Shown here: positions 25,379 to 33,006 of the stretch, one piece after another
How positions within the stretch are numbered: position 1 is the first letter of the stretch
How the letters are laid out: each line of letters begins with the position of its first letter
From: an uncultured Lachnospiraceae bacterium
GTDB lineage: Bacteria > Bacillota > Clostridia > Lachnospirales > Lachnospiraceae
DNA length: 64,000 bases
Direction of reading: 5' to 3'
NCBI GenBank assembly: GCA_947626715.1
Contig: CANQTG010000002.1
Location: 1-64,000, forward strand
Notes under the pieces: model-generated
What the model was told of the DNA's origin: nothing
The model's input: the letters and a program-made list of their open reading frames with translations, nothing else
The model's database searches: none
Program-made: the position numbers and the translations under genes

Positions 25379-26344
25379 ATGTCTGAAAAAAAATATGATG
25401 TGCTGGCGCTGGGAGAGCTTTTGATCGATTTTACGGAGAACGGGCTGAGCGCGCAGGGCAATCCAATGCTTGAGGCGAATCCGGGCGGCGCGCCCTGCAA
25501 CGTGCTGGCAATGCTGTGCCGTCTGGGGAAAAAGACCGCCTTTTTGGGGAAGGTCGGAAAGGATCAGTTCGGCGTAATGCTGAAAGGGGCGCTTGCGGAT
25601 GCCGGTATCGACACGGAGGGCCTGTATCTGGACGAGGAGGTGCATACGACGCTGGCCTTTGTCCATACCGCGCCGGACGGCGATCGGGACTTTGCGTTTT
25701 ACAGAAATCCCGGCGCGGATATGATGCTGACGGCCGACGAGGTGCGGGAGGATATGATAGAGGCGGCGAGGATCTTCCATTTCGGGACGCTCTCCATGAC
25801 GCACGCGGGCGTTCGGGCGGCGACCGAAAAGGCGCTGAAAGCCGCAAAGGAGAAGGGGCTTTTGCTCTCCTTTGATCCCAATCTGCGTCCCCCTTTGTGG
25901 AAGGATTTAGAGGAAGCGAGAGAGCGGATCCTCTACGGCCTCGGTCTCTGCGATATCCTAAAGATCTCCGACGACGAGGTGCTCTTTGTCTCCGGCGCTA
26001 AGAGCGTTGCAGAGGGCGCGGGGTGGCTGCGGGAGCGCTATCCGAATATCCGCCTTTTGCTGACGACGCTCGGGAAGGAAGGGAGCGTCGCGTATTACGG
26101 CGATCTCTGCGTAAAGGCGGAGCCGTTCTTAAACCCGAATACGATCGAAACGACGGGAGCGGGGGATACCTTCTGCGCCTGTATCTTAAATTATGTGCTG
26201 GAGCACGGCCTAGAGGGGCTGACGCAGGAGGATCTGGAGAAAATGCTGACGTTTGCAAACGGCGCTTCGAGCCTGATCACGACAAGGCGCGGCGCGCTGA
26301 AGGTAATGCCGAAAAAGGAAGAGGTCGAGGCGTATATCGGATAG
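25379..26344 (+). CDS. PfkB-family sugar kinase (fructokinase-like)
   Basis: A 321-residue ribokinase-fold enzyme. It opens DVLALGELLIDFTENG, then NPGGAPCNVLAMLCRLGKKT (sugar-binding GG motif), LLLSFDPNLRPPLWKDLEEA and the ATP/anion-hole signature ETTGAGDTFCACILN with the catalytic Asp. This pattern is closest to fructokinases among PfkB members. It phosphorylates an imported sugar in the cytoplasm and so fits next to the sugar importers. The start at ATG 25379 has AAAGGAGG 8 bp upstream. The stop codon lies inside copy B of the dispersed repeat. Confidence 0.9.
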   Translation: MSEKKYDVLALGELLIDFTENGLSAQGNPMLEANPGGAPCNVLAMLCRLGKKTAFLGKVGKDQFGVMLKGALADAGIDTEGLYLDEEVHTTLAFVHTAPDGDRDFAFYRNPGADMMLTADEVREDMIEAARIFHFGTLSMTHAGVRAATEKALKAAKEKGLLLSFDPNLRPPLWKDLEEARERILYGLGLCDILKISDDEVLFVSGAKSVAEGAGWLRERYPNIRLLLTTLGKEGSVAYYGDLCVKAEPFLNPNTIETTGAGDTFCACILNYVLEHGLEGLTQEDLEKMLTFANGASSLITTRRGALKVMPKKEEVEAYIG

Positions 26345-26392
26345 GAAGATGTCTGCGAAAGCAGGCCCGGATCCCGCGCCAAGATTCGCGGG
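26337..26392 (-). repeat. 55-bp dispersed repeat, copy B
   Basis: The reverse complement of this segment matches 715-769 at 50 of 55 positions. It overlaps the last codons of the PfkB gene. The following bases (26390-26440) contain short imperfect repeats of GGCGGATAATGRGC. Confidence 0.7.
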
Positions 26393-26531
26393 CGGATAAT
26401 GAGCGGCGGATAATGGGCGGCAGATGGTGAGCGGGCAGTCATAGGGAAATGATTCGACAAATTCCGCGCAAAGGGGGCTCCAACGGAAAAATCCTGCATA
26501 CTCTATAGAAACAGAAATTTTTGGAGAGATT

Positions 26532-27872
26532 ATGCAGAGCTTTAACCCATTTGACGAAAAACCGATCCCGGTCGAGCGGTGGTTTATGGACTGGAATACC
26601 TTGTATCCGCGCCCATATAACAAGGATACCGCCAATCCCTATACAAAGTGCCGGGTCATTTTGATGAACGGTACGGAATTTGAGGCGCAGTGGTTCTCGA
26701 GAAATTTTTCGAGGCACTGCGGCGATAACGAGCTGCGGCGCAGGCTGGCGGTCATGCGCAGGAGCGAACAGCAGCAGCAAAAGCGCATTAGCGCGCTGAA
26801 ACCGAGAAACGAGAGCATTCTGGAGCATACCATCTCCTATGAACAGCTCGCAGTCGATCTGACCGCGGTGCTGGCAAAGCAGGAGACGGACTGTAACGTG
26901 AAAAACGCGCTGAATTTTGCGCTGCTCGAGGATTTTGACCATTTATACCGATATTCCGATCTGCTGGACTACGAATACGGGATCTGCCCGGAACGTCTGG
27001 TAGGCGGCTATACGGAGATCACGCCGGCGAGGCCGACGATCTCCCATCACAGATATCCGACGGATTCCATCTTTTGCAGCGTCTGCGGCAATGCCCCGCT
27101 CCAGACCAAATTAAACGTCAATATCATCACGGCGGCGGAGCAGCAGACCATGAATTACTATATGAACGTGGCGAATCTTTACGACAGGTCCGAGCTGGGC
27201 AGGCGCATGTATCAGGAGATCGGCATGATCGAGGAAGAGCATGTCAGCCAGTACGAGAGCCTGCTGGATACGGACGCGACGTGGCTGGAGAATCTGCTGC
27301 TGCACCAGTATACGGAATGCTATCTGTATTATTCCTGTATGCAGACCGAATGCGACCAGACGATACGCGGTATCTGGGAGCAGTGTCTGGTACAGGAGAT
27401 CGCCCATCTGCATATGGCGAAGGACCTGCTGTGGGAGTACGAGAAGAAGGATTGGAGACAGGTGATCCCGCGCGGGGATTTCCCGCAGATCATAAACCTG
27501 CGCCCGAATATCGAATATGTGCGTGAGATCATACGCACGACGACGGGTAATACCCAGAAAAAGGAAAACGTGGTGCCGCTCTTGCAGCTTGCGCCCGACG
27601 ATAAGTTTTTCTGGTATCAGGAGACGGTAAACTGCGATACGGGAAGCGTGGCGAGCCATCGCGTGATCTGCCAGCGGATCGCGCGCCGGGGCAGCGATTA
27701 CCGTTATGAGATTGCGCCCAGCCCGCTTTGCGAGCTGCGCGACCGCAGGTGCGACAATACGCAGCTTGGCAGAGAGACGGCGGCTACGCCCGCCTCGGCT
27801 CAGGTATGCGGCGCTACGCGGGGAGAGTGCAAGTGCGCGATGAACACGGAATGCGGCCCTGTCATGTATTAA
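26532..27872 (+). CDS. ferritin-like protein with Cys-rich tail
   Basis: A 446-residue protein of no named family that I recognise. Residues 195-305 read as a ferritin-like four-helix bundle with the ligand pattern E203, E234-x-x-H237 (IEEEHVSQY), E262 (TECYLYY) and E289-x-x-H292 (QEIAHLH), which is enough for a dinuclear iron or manganese site. An upstream helical region has E104 and E133...H137 (LLEDFDHLYRY), suggesting a second, partial bundle. A CxxC at 182-185 and a C-terminal tail with several Cys (QVCGATRGECKCAMNTEC) could bind metal or form disulfides. GGAGAG precedes the ATG. Oxidative-stress or metal-storage roles are plausible but unproven. Confidence 0.6.
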   Translation: MQSFNPFDEKPIPVERWFMDWNTLYPRPYNKDTANPYTKCRVILMNGTEFEAQWFSRNFSRHCGDNELRRRLAVMRRSEQQQQKRISALKPRNESILEHTISYEQLAVDLTAVLAKQETDCNVKNALNFALLEDFDHLYRYSDLLDYEYGICPERLVGGYTEITPARPTISHHRYPTDSIFCSVCGNAPLQTKLNVNIITAAEQQTMNYYMNVANLYDRSELGRRMYQEIGMIEEEHVSQYESLLDTDATWLENLLLHQYTECYLYYSCMQTECDQTIRGIWEQCLVQEIAHLHMAKDLLWEYEKKDWRQVIPRGDFPQIINLRPNIEYVREIIRTTTGNTQKKENVVPLLQLAPDDKFFWYQETVNCDTGSVASHRVICQRIARRGSDYRYEIAPSPLCELRDRRCDNTQLGRETAATPASAQVCGATRGECKCAMNTECGPVMY

Positions 27873-27891
27873 AGAAGGAAAGAAGGGGCAA

Positions 27892-27920
27892 GCGGCGCGG
27901 TCTGTAAGGGGCCGCGCCGC
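27892..27920 (+). terminator. GC-rich hairpin after the ferritin-like gene
   Basis: GCGGCGCGG (27892-27900) pairs with CCGCGCCGC (27912-27920), a 9-bp stem followed by CCGTGCGTTTCC. The T tail is weak. Confidence 0.5.
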
Positions 27921-28004
27921 CCGTGCGTTTCCCGATCGAAAATTTTTAAAAGAATCTGAAATTTTACTATCATATTTTGAAAAGATGTGATAGAATAGAG
28001 ACAT

Positions 28005-28078
28005 GGAAGCATAGCTCAGCTGGGATGAGCGCTCGCCTGACTAGCGGGAGGTCAAGGGTTCGAGCCCCTTTGCTTCCA
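28005..28078 (+). tRNA. tRNA-Val (anticodon GAC)
   Basis: A complete cloverleaf: acceptor GGAAGCA/TGCTTCC with discriminator A at 28078, D-stem GCTC/GAGC, anticodon stem CTCGC/GCGGG, loop CTGACTA, variable loop AGGTC, and T-arm AAGGG-TTCGAGC-CCCTT. U33 precedes the anticodon GAC (reads GUC/GUU, valine). Position 37 is T, where a purine is nearly universal, and the anticodon stem has one T-G pair. No CCA is encoded. A T6 run and a small CCCG/CGGG hairpin follow directly. It is the only tRNA in the window. Confidence 0.88.
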
Positions 28079-28151
28079 TTTTTTGTCCCGTTAAACGGGG
28101 AAGGGAGAGGACGCGCGGGGAGAGCGCGCCGTGCAATGTTCCGCTTATGGC

Positions 28152-28213
28152 GCAAGAAATGTTATCCCAAAAGCAAGAAATGTAAAGAAATAAAAAGCGG
28201 ATGCACTTATAAT
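28152..28213 (+). promoter_or_regulatory. AraC-type tandem operator and promoter of the oligosaccharide transporter
   Basis: Two identical 11-bp direct repeats GCAAGAAATGT (28152-28162 and 28173-28183) are spaced exactly 21 bp, two helical turns. The second ends next to a poor -35 position (28185-28190), and a perfect TATAAT follows at 28208-28213. The binding-protein gene starts 91 bp later. This is the classic geometry of an AraC/XylS class II activator site. The likely binder is the AraC regulator encoded at 31826-32758. Confidence 0.7.
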
Positions 28214-28304
28214 CATACATATAAGGTATCAACGCGCAGGCGGCTGGAAGGAGCCGCGCGCGCGGGGAAACAAGCAAAAAACAAAGTGGAAAAGGAGGAA
28301 GAAC

Positions 28305-29738
28305 ATGAAGAAGCTAATTGCATGTATGTTATGCTGCCTTACGACGGTTTCCATGCTGGCCGGCTGCGGGAGCAGCGCTGGCGGGAGCGCGGACAGTGGC
28401 GCAGCAGACAGCGGGAGCGCGGATGCCGGCGCGGCGGAAAGCGGCGAAACGGCGGATAGCGGAGAATCATCTGGGGGGGGCGGCGGCAGCGACGTTATCA
28501 ATCTGTGGGCCTTTACCGATGAAGTTCCGGGGATGATCGAGAAGTACAAGGAGACGCATCCTGATTTCAAGTATGATATCAATACGACAATTATTGCTAC
28601 GACGGACGGGGCTTATCAGCCTGCCCTCGATCAGGCTCTGGCAGCGGGCGGAGCGGACGCTCCTGACATTTACTGCGCGGAGGCGGCGTTTGTCCTGAAG
28701 TATACGCAGGGAGACATGAGCTCCTACGCAATGCCGTATGAGGATCTGGGGATCGACGTAAACGCGGAATTGGATAAGGCGGATATCGCGCAGTATACGA
28801 TCGATATCGGCACCAACGGCGACGGCAAGCTGGTCGCGCTCGGATATCAGGCGACGGGCGGCGCGTTCATCTATCGCCGTTCTATCGCAAAGGACGTCTG
28901 GGGCACGGATGACCCGGCTGAGATCGCGGCGAAGGTCGGCCCGGGCTGGGATCAATTCTTTACGGCGGCGGAAGAGCTGAAGGCAAAGGGCTACGGTATT
29001 GTTTCCGGCGACGGCGATATCTGGCACGCGGTAGAGAACAGCTCCGACAGCGGCTGGATCGTGGACGGCAAGCTCAATATCGATCCTAAGAGGGAAGAGT
29101 TCTTAGACCTGTCCATGAAGTTAAAGGAAAACGGTTATCATAACGATACGCAGGATTGGCAGGACGCATGGTTCGCGGATATGAAGGGCGAAGGCGGGAA
29201 AGAGATCTTCGGTTTCTTCGGCCCGGCATGGCTGATCAACTATACGATGGCTCCTAACTGCGGCGGCGAGGCGGTCGGCGAAGGCACCTACGGCGACTGG
29301 GCGGTATGCGAACCTCCGATCGGCTTCTTCTGGGGCGGCACATGGATCCTTGCAAATAAGAACTCCGAAAAGACCGAAGCGATCCGCGATATCATCGAAT
29401 GGATCACCTTAGACTGCACAGAGGACGGCTTACAGTATAAGTGGGCAAACGGAACGCTGAACGGCGAAGGCGGCACAAAGGACGCGGTAGCGAGCGGAAC
29501 GGTCATGACGATGTCGGACGGCTCGGTGGACTTCCTCGGCGGCCAGAATATGTTTGACGTCTTTGTTCCGGCGAACCAGTTCGCGAAAGGTACGAACCTG
29601 ACGCAGTACGACGAAACGATCAATCTGTATTGGAGAGATCAGGTTCGCGAATATACGGCGGGCAACAAGAGCCGCGAGCAGGCGATCGCAGACTTTAAAC
29701 AGCAGGTGGCGGACAATCTGGACGTTACTGTAGAGTAA
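28305..29738 (+). CDS. family 1 sugar-binding lipoprotein of an oligosaccharide ABC transporter
   Basis: A 477-residue lipoprotein (LAGC, Cys21) with a Gly/Ser/Ala/Asp linker to residue 62 and a family 1 binding fold. It has INLWAFTDEVPGMIEKYKET, ADAPDIYCAEAAFVLKYTQG, GYQATGGAFIYRRSIAKDVW and PPIGFFWGGTWILANKNSEK. Abundant Trp/Tyr fits carbohydrate stacking. AAAGGAGGAAG precedes the ATG. A G8 run (28473-28480) in the linker encodes part of SSGGGGGSD. Two MalFG-type permeases follow; as is usual, the ATPase would be a shared MsmK-type protein encoded elsewhere. Confidence 0.9.
   Translation: MKKLIACMLCCLTTVSMLAGCGSSAGGSADSGAADSGSADAGAAESGETADSGESSGGGGGSDVINLWAFTDEVPGMIEKYKETHPDFKYDINTTIIATTDGAYQPALDQALAAGGADAPDIYCAEAAFVLKYTQGDMSSYAMPYEDLGIDVNAELDKADIAQYTIDIGTNGDGKLVALGYQATGGAFIYRRSIAKDVWGTDDPAEIAAKVGPGWDQFFTAAEELKAKGYGIVSGDGDIWHAVENSSDSGWIVDGKLNIDPKREEFLDLSMKLKENGYHNDTQDWQDAWFADMKGEGGKEIFGFFGPAWLINYTMAPNCGGEAVGEGTYGDWAVCEPPIGFFWGGTWILANKNSEKTEAIRDIIEWITLDCTEDGLQYKWANGTLNGEGGTKDAVASGTVMTMSDGSVDFLGGQNMFDVFVPANQFAKGTNLTQYDETINLYWRDQVREYTAGNKSREQAIADFKQQVADNLDVTVE
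28473..28480 (+). repeat. G8 homopolymer inside the binding-protein gene
   Basis: Eight consecutive G in the linker codons of the 28305 lipoprotein, in frame as given. A slip would abolish the mature protein. Confidence 0.9.
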
Positions 29739-29790
29739 GGTACGCTGCGCTGTAGAAAACGGCAGAAGAGAAGGACATTTATGAAAACGA

Positions 29791-29819
29791 GCAGGGCGGA
29801 CCGCTATCGTCCGTCCTGC
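29791..29819 (+). other. intercistronic hairpin after the binding-protein gene
   Basis: GCAGGGCGGAC and GTCCGTCCTGC form an 11-bp stem with one G-U pair, followed by CATTTTATT. It is probably a partial terminator lowering permease expression relative to the binding protein. Confidence 0.65.
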
Positions 29820-29912
29820 CATTTTATTATGGTACGGGGCGGCTCCCGCATGGGGCGGGCAAGCGTCCCTCTGCCGTGAGCGATCAGCAGCTTAAGAAAG
29901 GAGTATAGCAAG

Positions 29913-30908
29913 ATGAAAAGCAAGATTCCGGGTTATGACAGATATGCTAAGTACGGCTATATCTTCAGCATTCCTTTTGTGATTGCCTTTTTACTGTTTT
30001 CCTTATACCCGACCGTATACACGGCCCTGATCGGATTTACGGATCTAAAGGGTCTGGGAATGTCGTCGATCCATTTTCTTTCGGACGATATCTTTAAGAA
30101 TTTCAAAGCCGTGCTTGCAAGCCCCTCTTTCCAGCAGGCGTTTAAGAATACGGTCGTTCTCTGGCTTTTGAACTTTATCCCGCAGATCTTTTTGGCGCTG
30201 CTCTTAGCGGCGTGGTTTACCGATAAGCGGAGCAAGGTAAAAGGGCAGGGCGCGTATAAGGTTCTGCTTTATATGCCGAATATCATTACGGCGGCGACGA
30301 TCGCTATCTTATTCAGCGGATTTTTCGGTTATCCGATGGGGCCGGTCAACGACCTTTTAGTGAGATTCGGGTTTGCGGAAAAGCCGTTGGAGCTGCTCAG
30401 AAGTAAAACAGTGGCGAGAGGCGTCGTTATTTTTATCCAGACATGGATGTGGTACGGCTCTACGATGATCACCCTGATCTCCGGTATCTTGGGGATCAGC
30501 CCGGAGATCTACGAGTCGGCGGAGGTCGACGGTTCAAACCGCGTACAGACCTTCTTTTACATCACCCTTCCGAACGTCAAGACGATCCTGCTCTTTACGC
30601 TCGTTACGAGCCTGATCGGCGGCCTGAACATGTTCGATATCCCGAGACTGTTCCAGAACGGCGGGCCGGATAACTCGACGCTTACGACCAGCCTCTTTAT
30701 CTACAATCAGGCGTTCAGCGGGAGCTACATGTATAACAGGGCTGCGGCGGCCAGCATGATCATGTTCGTCATTATCGCGATCATCGCGTCTATGATGTTC
30801 TTTGTCATGAGGGATAAGGATGAGGCGAAGCTCAGAAAGCAGATCAGGCAGCAGCAGAAGGCCTATATCAAGAAGCTGAAAGCCGGAAAGGAGAGCGGGT
30901 CATGTTAA
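29913..30908 (+). CDS. MalF/UgpA-type sugar ABC permease
   Basis: A 331-residue membrane protein with six predicted helices and the binding-protein-dependent permease EAA loop (EIYESAEVDGSNRVQTFFYI, then LPNVKTILLF). NMFDIPRLFQNGGPDNSTLT is the conserved periplasmic loop seen in oligosaccharide permeases. AAGAAAGGAG precedes the ATG. The stop overlaps the next permease gene by 7 bp. Together with the 28305 protein it imports an oligosaccharide, possibly a xylo- or gluco-oligosaccharide given the GH3 enzyme downstream. Confidence 0.9.
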   Translation: MKSKIPGYDRYAKYGYIFSIPFVIAFLLFSLYPTVYTALIGFTDLKGLGMSSIHFLSDDIFKNFKAVLASPSFQQAFKNTVVLWLLNFIPQIFLALLLAAWFTDKRSKVKGQGAYKVLLYMPNIITAATIAILFSGFFGYPMGPVNDLLVRFGFAEKPLELLRSKTVARGVVIFIQTWMWYGSTMITLISGILGISPEIYESAEVDGSNRVQTFFYITLPNVKTILLFTLVTSLIGGLNMFDIPRLFQNGGPDNSTLTTSLFIYNQAFSGSYMYNRAAAASMIMFVIIAIIASMMFFVMRDKDEAKLRKQIRQQQKAYIKKLKAGKESGSC

Positions 30909-31744
30909 AAAATAAAGAGAATAGAATCATAAAGATTATCATTTATGTCGTATGCACGTTTCTCGCCATATTGAGCGTCCTGCCGTTTGTGATCATGATC
31001 GTGAACGCCACGAGATCCACGACAGAGATCCAGCAGCATGCGATCTCCCTGATCCCGTCGGGATATATCATGAACAACTTTAAGATCTTAGTCGGGAAGA
31101 GCTTTAACCCGCTGGTAGGCTTTATGAATTCCCTGATCATCTCGGTCGGCTCGACGGCGCTCGCTTTGTATTTTTCGTCCCTGACGGCGTATGCGCAGGT
31201 CGCTTATAATTGGAAGCTGCGCAACGCTTTCTTCAGCTTTATCATGATCGTGATGATGATCCCGGCGCAGGTCACGATGATCGGTTTTTATCAGATGGTC
31301 TATAAGATCCACATGACGAACCATCTGTCAATGCTGATCCTGCCGGCGATCGCGTCTCCGGCTATGGTATTCTTCATGAGACAGTATTTACAGCCGACGC
31401 TCTCTATGGAGATTGTGCAGTCGGCAAGGATCGACGGCGCGGGGGAATTTAAGATCTTTAACCGGATCGTGCTGCCGATCATGAAACCGGCGATCGCGAC
31501 GCAGGCGATCTTCAGTTTCGTGGCAAGCTGGAACAATCTGTTTACGCCTCTGGTCCTGCTGACGGATCAGAAAAAGTACACCATGCCGATCATGGTCAGC
31601 CTGCTCAAAGGCGATATTTATAAAACGGAATACGGTTCCGTCTATCTGGGCCTGACGCTGACGGTACTGCCGCTGATCATCGTATACCTGCTTTTGTCCA
31701 AGTACATTATCGCAGGCGTGGCGCTGGGCGGCGTGAAAGGATAG
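30902..31744 (+). CDS. MalG/UgpE-type sugar ABC permease
   Basis: A 280-residue membrane protein with six predicted helices. It has the start MLKNKENRIIKIIIYVVC, an EAA loop IVQSARIDGAGEFKIFNRIV followed by LPIMKPAIAT, and the C-terminal GVALGGVKG typical of MalG-type subunits. Its start overlaps the preceding permease. A strong terminator follows, shared or nearly shared with the convergent AraC gene. Confidence 0.92.
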   Translation: MLKNKENRIIKIIIYVVCTFLAILSVLPFVIMIVNATRSTTEIQQHAISLIPSGYIMNNFKILVGKSFNPLVGFMNSLIISVGSTALALYFSSLTAYAQVAYNWKLRNAFFSFIMIVMMIPAQVTMIGFYQMVYKIHMTNHLSMLILPAIASPAMVFFMRQYLQPTLSMEIVQSARIDGAGEFKIFNRIVLPIMKPAIATQAIFSFVASWNNLFTPLVLLTDQKKYTMPIMVSLLKGDIYKTEYGSVYLGLTLTVLPLIIVYLLLSKYIIAGVALGGVKG

Positions 31745-31778
31745 GATCGCCGGGATGGAAAAGCTCCGGCACGGGAAA

Positions 31779-31807
31779 CGGGGCAGACGCTTATCTGCCC
31801 CGTTTTT
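31779..31807 (+). terminator. rho-independent terminator of the oligosaccharide transporter operon
   Basis: CGGGGCAGA (31779-31787) and TCTGCCCCG (31794-31802) form a 9-bp stem followed by T5. The reverse strand ends in CCCCGTTTCCC, weaker. Confidence 0.88.
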
Positions 31808-31825
31808 ATACAGATGGAAGGAATC

Positions 31826-32758
31826 TTAAGCGTTTTGGAGCTTGTGCAGCCTGTTTAAGTATTCCGTGGGCGAGCAGTTGGTGTATTTGTTAAAGCACCT
31901 GCAAAAGGTCGTCAGGTTGTTGAAGCCGACCCGGAAAGCGACGTCCGTCACGCTCAGGCCGTCATTGGCCGTGAGCATGAGCTGGGCGGATAGGATACGC
32001 TTATGGCACAGGTAATTGTGGTAGGTCATGTGGGTGTACTGTTTAAAGAGCCTTGAAAAATGATATTTGGAAAAGCCGCAGTAATCGGCGGCCTGTTCGA
32101 GCGAAAGGTCGTCCGCGTAGTGGGTGTCGATAAAGTTTAAGAGACTGGTAAAGGTCTCGTGATATTTCTGCGGCCCGACGGGATCGGCGGAGACGTCCGC
32201 CGCATTCCTGCAGAAATAGTCCTGCCCGATGACCCGCAGGAAATTTAAGAGCAGGGAATAGACGGCGCTCTCCCAGAAGGGCTCGTGCGAGAAATAGATC
32301 TCGGCCATCCGGATCAGGGTATGGTGGAGCGGCTCGTGGATATCGGGACGCAGGGAGGCCGTGCACAGATACGGCTCCACAAATATCGGGTCGAGCGCCT
32401 TAAAATCCTGAAAGCAGCGCATCATGTCGATGTCGATCAGGAAGATAAAGCGGGAACCGCTGGGATTAGAAGGGATCTCGTGCAGCATATAGGGAGGGAT
32501 CATCAAAATATCGCCCTCCTCGAGCGTGTAGGTGCGGTTATTGGCGATGGCGTCGTAGCGTTTTTCCAGACTGACGGTGATCTCAAGCGCGTTGTGATAG
32601 TGGCTGGCGTAGCCCTCGGGCTGTACATTGTGCCAGATACGGACATGGGATTCCGGTACAAAGATGACGTCCTCCTTCATTCCGTTCAGGGAACGGATCT
32701 CGGAAGGCGCGTCGGGCTGTTCATATCGGGAAGATTCGGTTGTTTTTTGTATTTTCAT
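31826..32758 (-). CDS. AraC-family transcriptional regulator with cupin sensor domain
   Basis: A 310-residue one-component regulator. The N-terminal cupin-like domain (about 30-130) has HYHNALEITVSLEKRYDAIA and YTLEEGDILMIPPYMLHEIP. The C-terminal AraC/XylS domain has two HTH motifs, LSLEQAADYCGFSKYHFSRL and LSVTDVAFRVGFNNLTTFCR. It faces the transporter operon and stands between it and the divergent GH3 gene, so it is the natural regulator of both. The tandem repeats at 28152-28183 are a good candidate operator. It has its own promoter at 32858-32886. Confidence 0.9.
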   Translation of the reverse strand: MKIQKTTESSRYEQPDAPSEIRSLNGMKEDVIFVPESHVRIWHNVQPEGYASHYHNALEITVSLEKRYDAIANNRTYTLEEGDILMIPPYMLHEIPSNPSGSRFIFLIDIDMMRCFQDFKALDPIFVEPYLCTASLRPDIHEPLHHTLIRMAEIYFSHEPFWESAVYSLLLNFLRVIGQDYFCRNAADVSADPVGPQKYHETFTSLLNFIDTHYADDLSLEQAADYCGFSKYHFSRLFKQYTHMTYHNYLCHKRILSAQLMLTANDGLSVTDVAFRVGFNNLTTFCRCFNKYTNCSPTEYLNRLHKLQNA

Positions 32759-32857
32759 AATAGCGCTCCGGTTTCTGGGGCCGCGCGGTTCGCGGTCTTT
32801 ACAGGAAAGGCGCTTAGGCGCGGAAACGACGGTTTAGATATAAGCAATATTACTATT

Positions 32858-32886
32858 ATTATATAGCAGAAAAGGAAATGTGGCAA
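32858..32886 (-). promoter_or_regulatory. sigma-A type promoter of the AraC-family gene
   Basis: On the minus strand TTGCCA (32886-32881), a 17-bp spacer and a perfect TATAAT (32863-32858) lie about 100 bp upstream of the ATG. Confidence 0.75.
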
Positions 32887-33006
32887 TAACGATTCAAAGG
32901 ACGCGGGTCAGGCTGGGTTAGGACGTCGGCGCAGGCGGGATCAGGACGCCGCGGCATGGCCGGGCAGGCGTAAGCGGCAAGAACGCAGGAAAGGAAAACA
33001 TATCGT

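Noticed and set aside
26191-26635. Overlapping minus-strand frames between pfkB and the ferritin-like gene
   Set aside because: They arise from the dispersed repeat and GC-rich shadow of pfkB; no signals of translation.
27977-27996. Promoter TTGAAA/TAGAAT for the tRNA gene
   Set aside because: The spacing between the two elements is only 8 bp, so they cannot be a -35/-10 pair.
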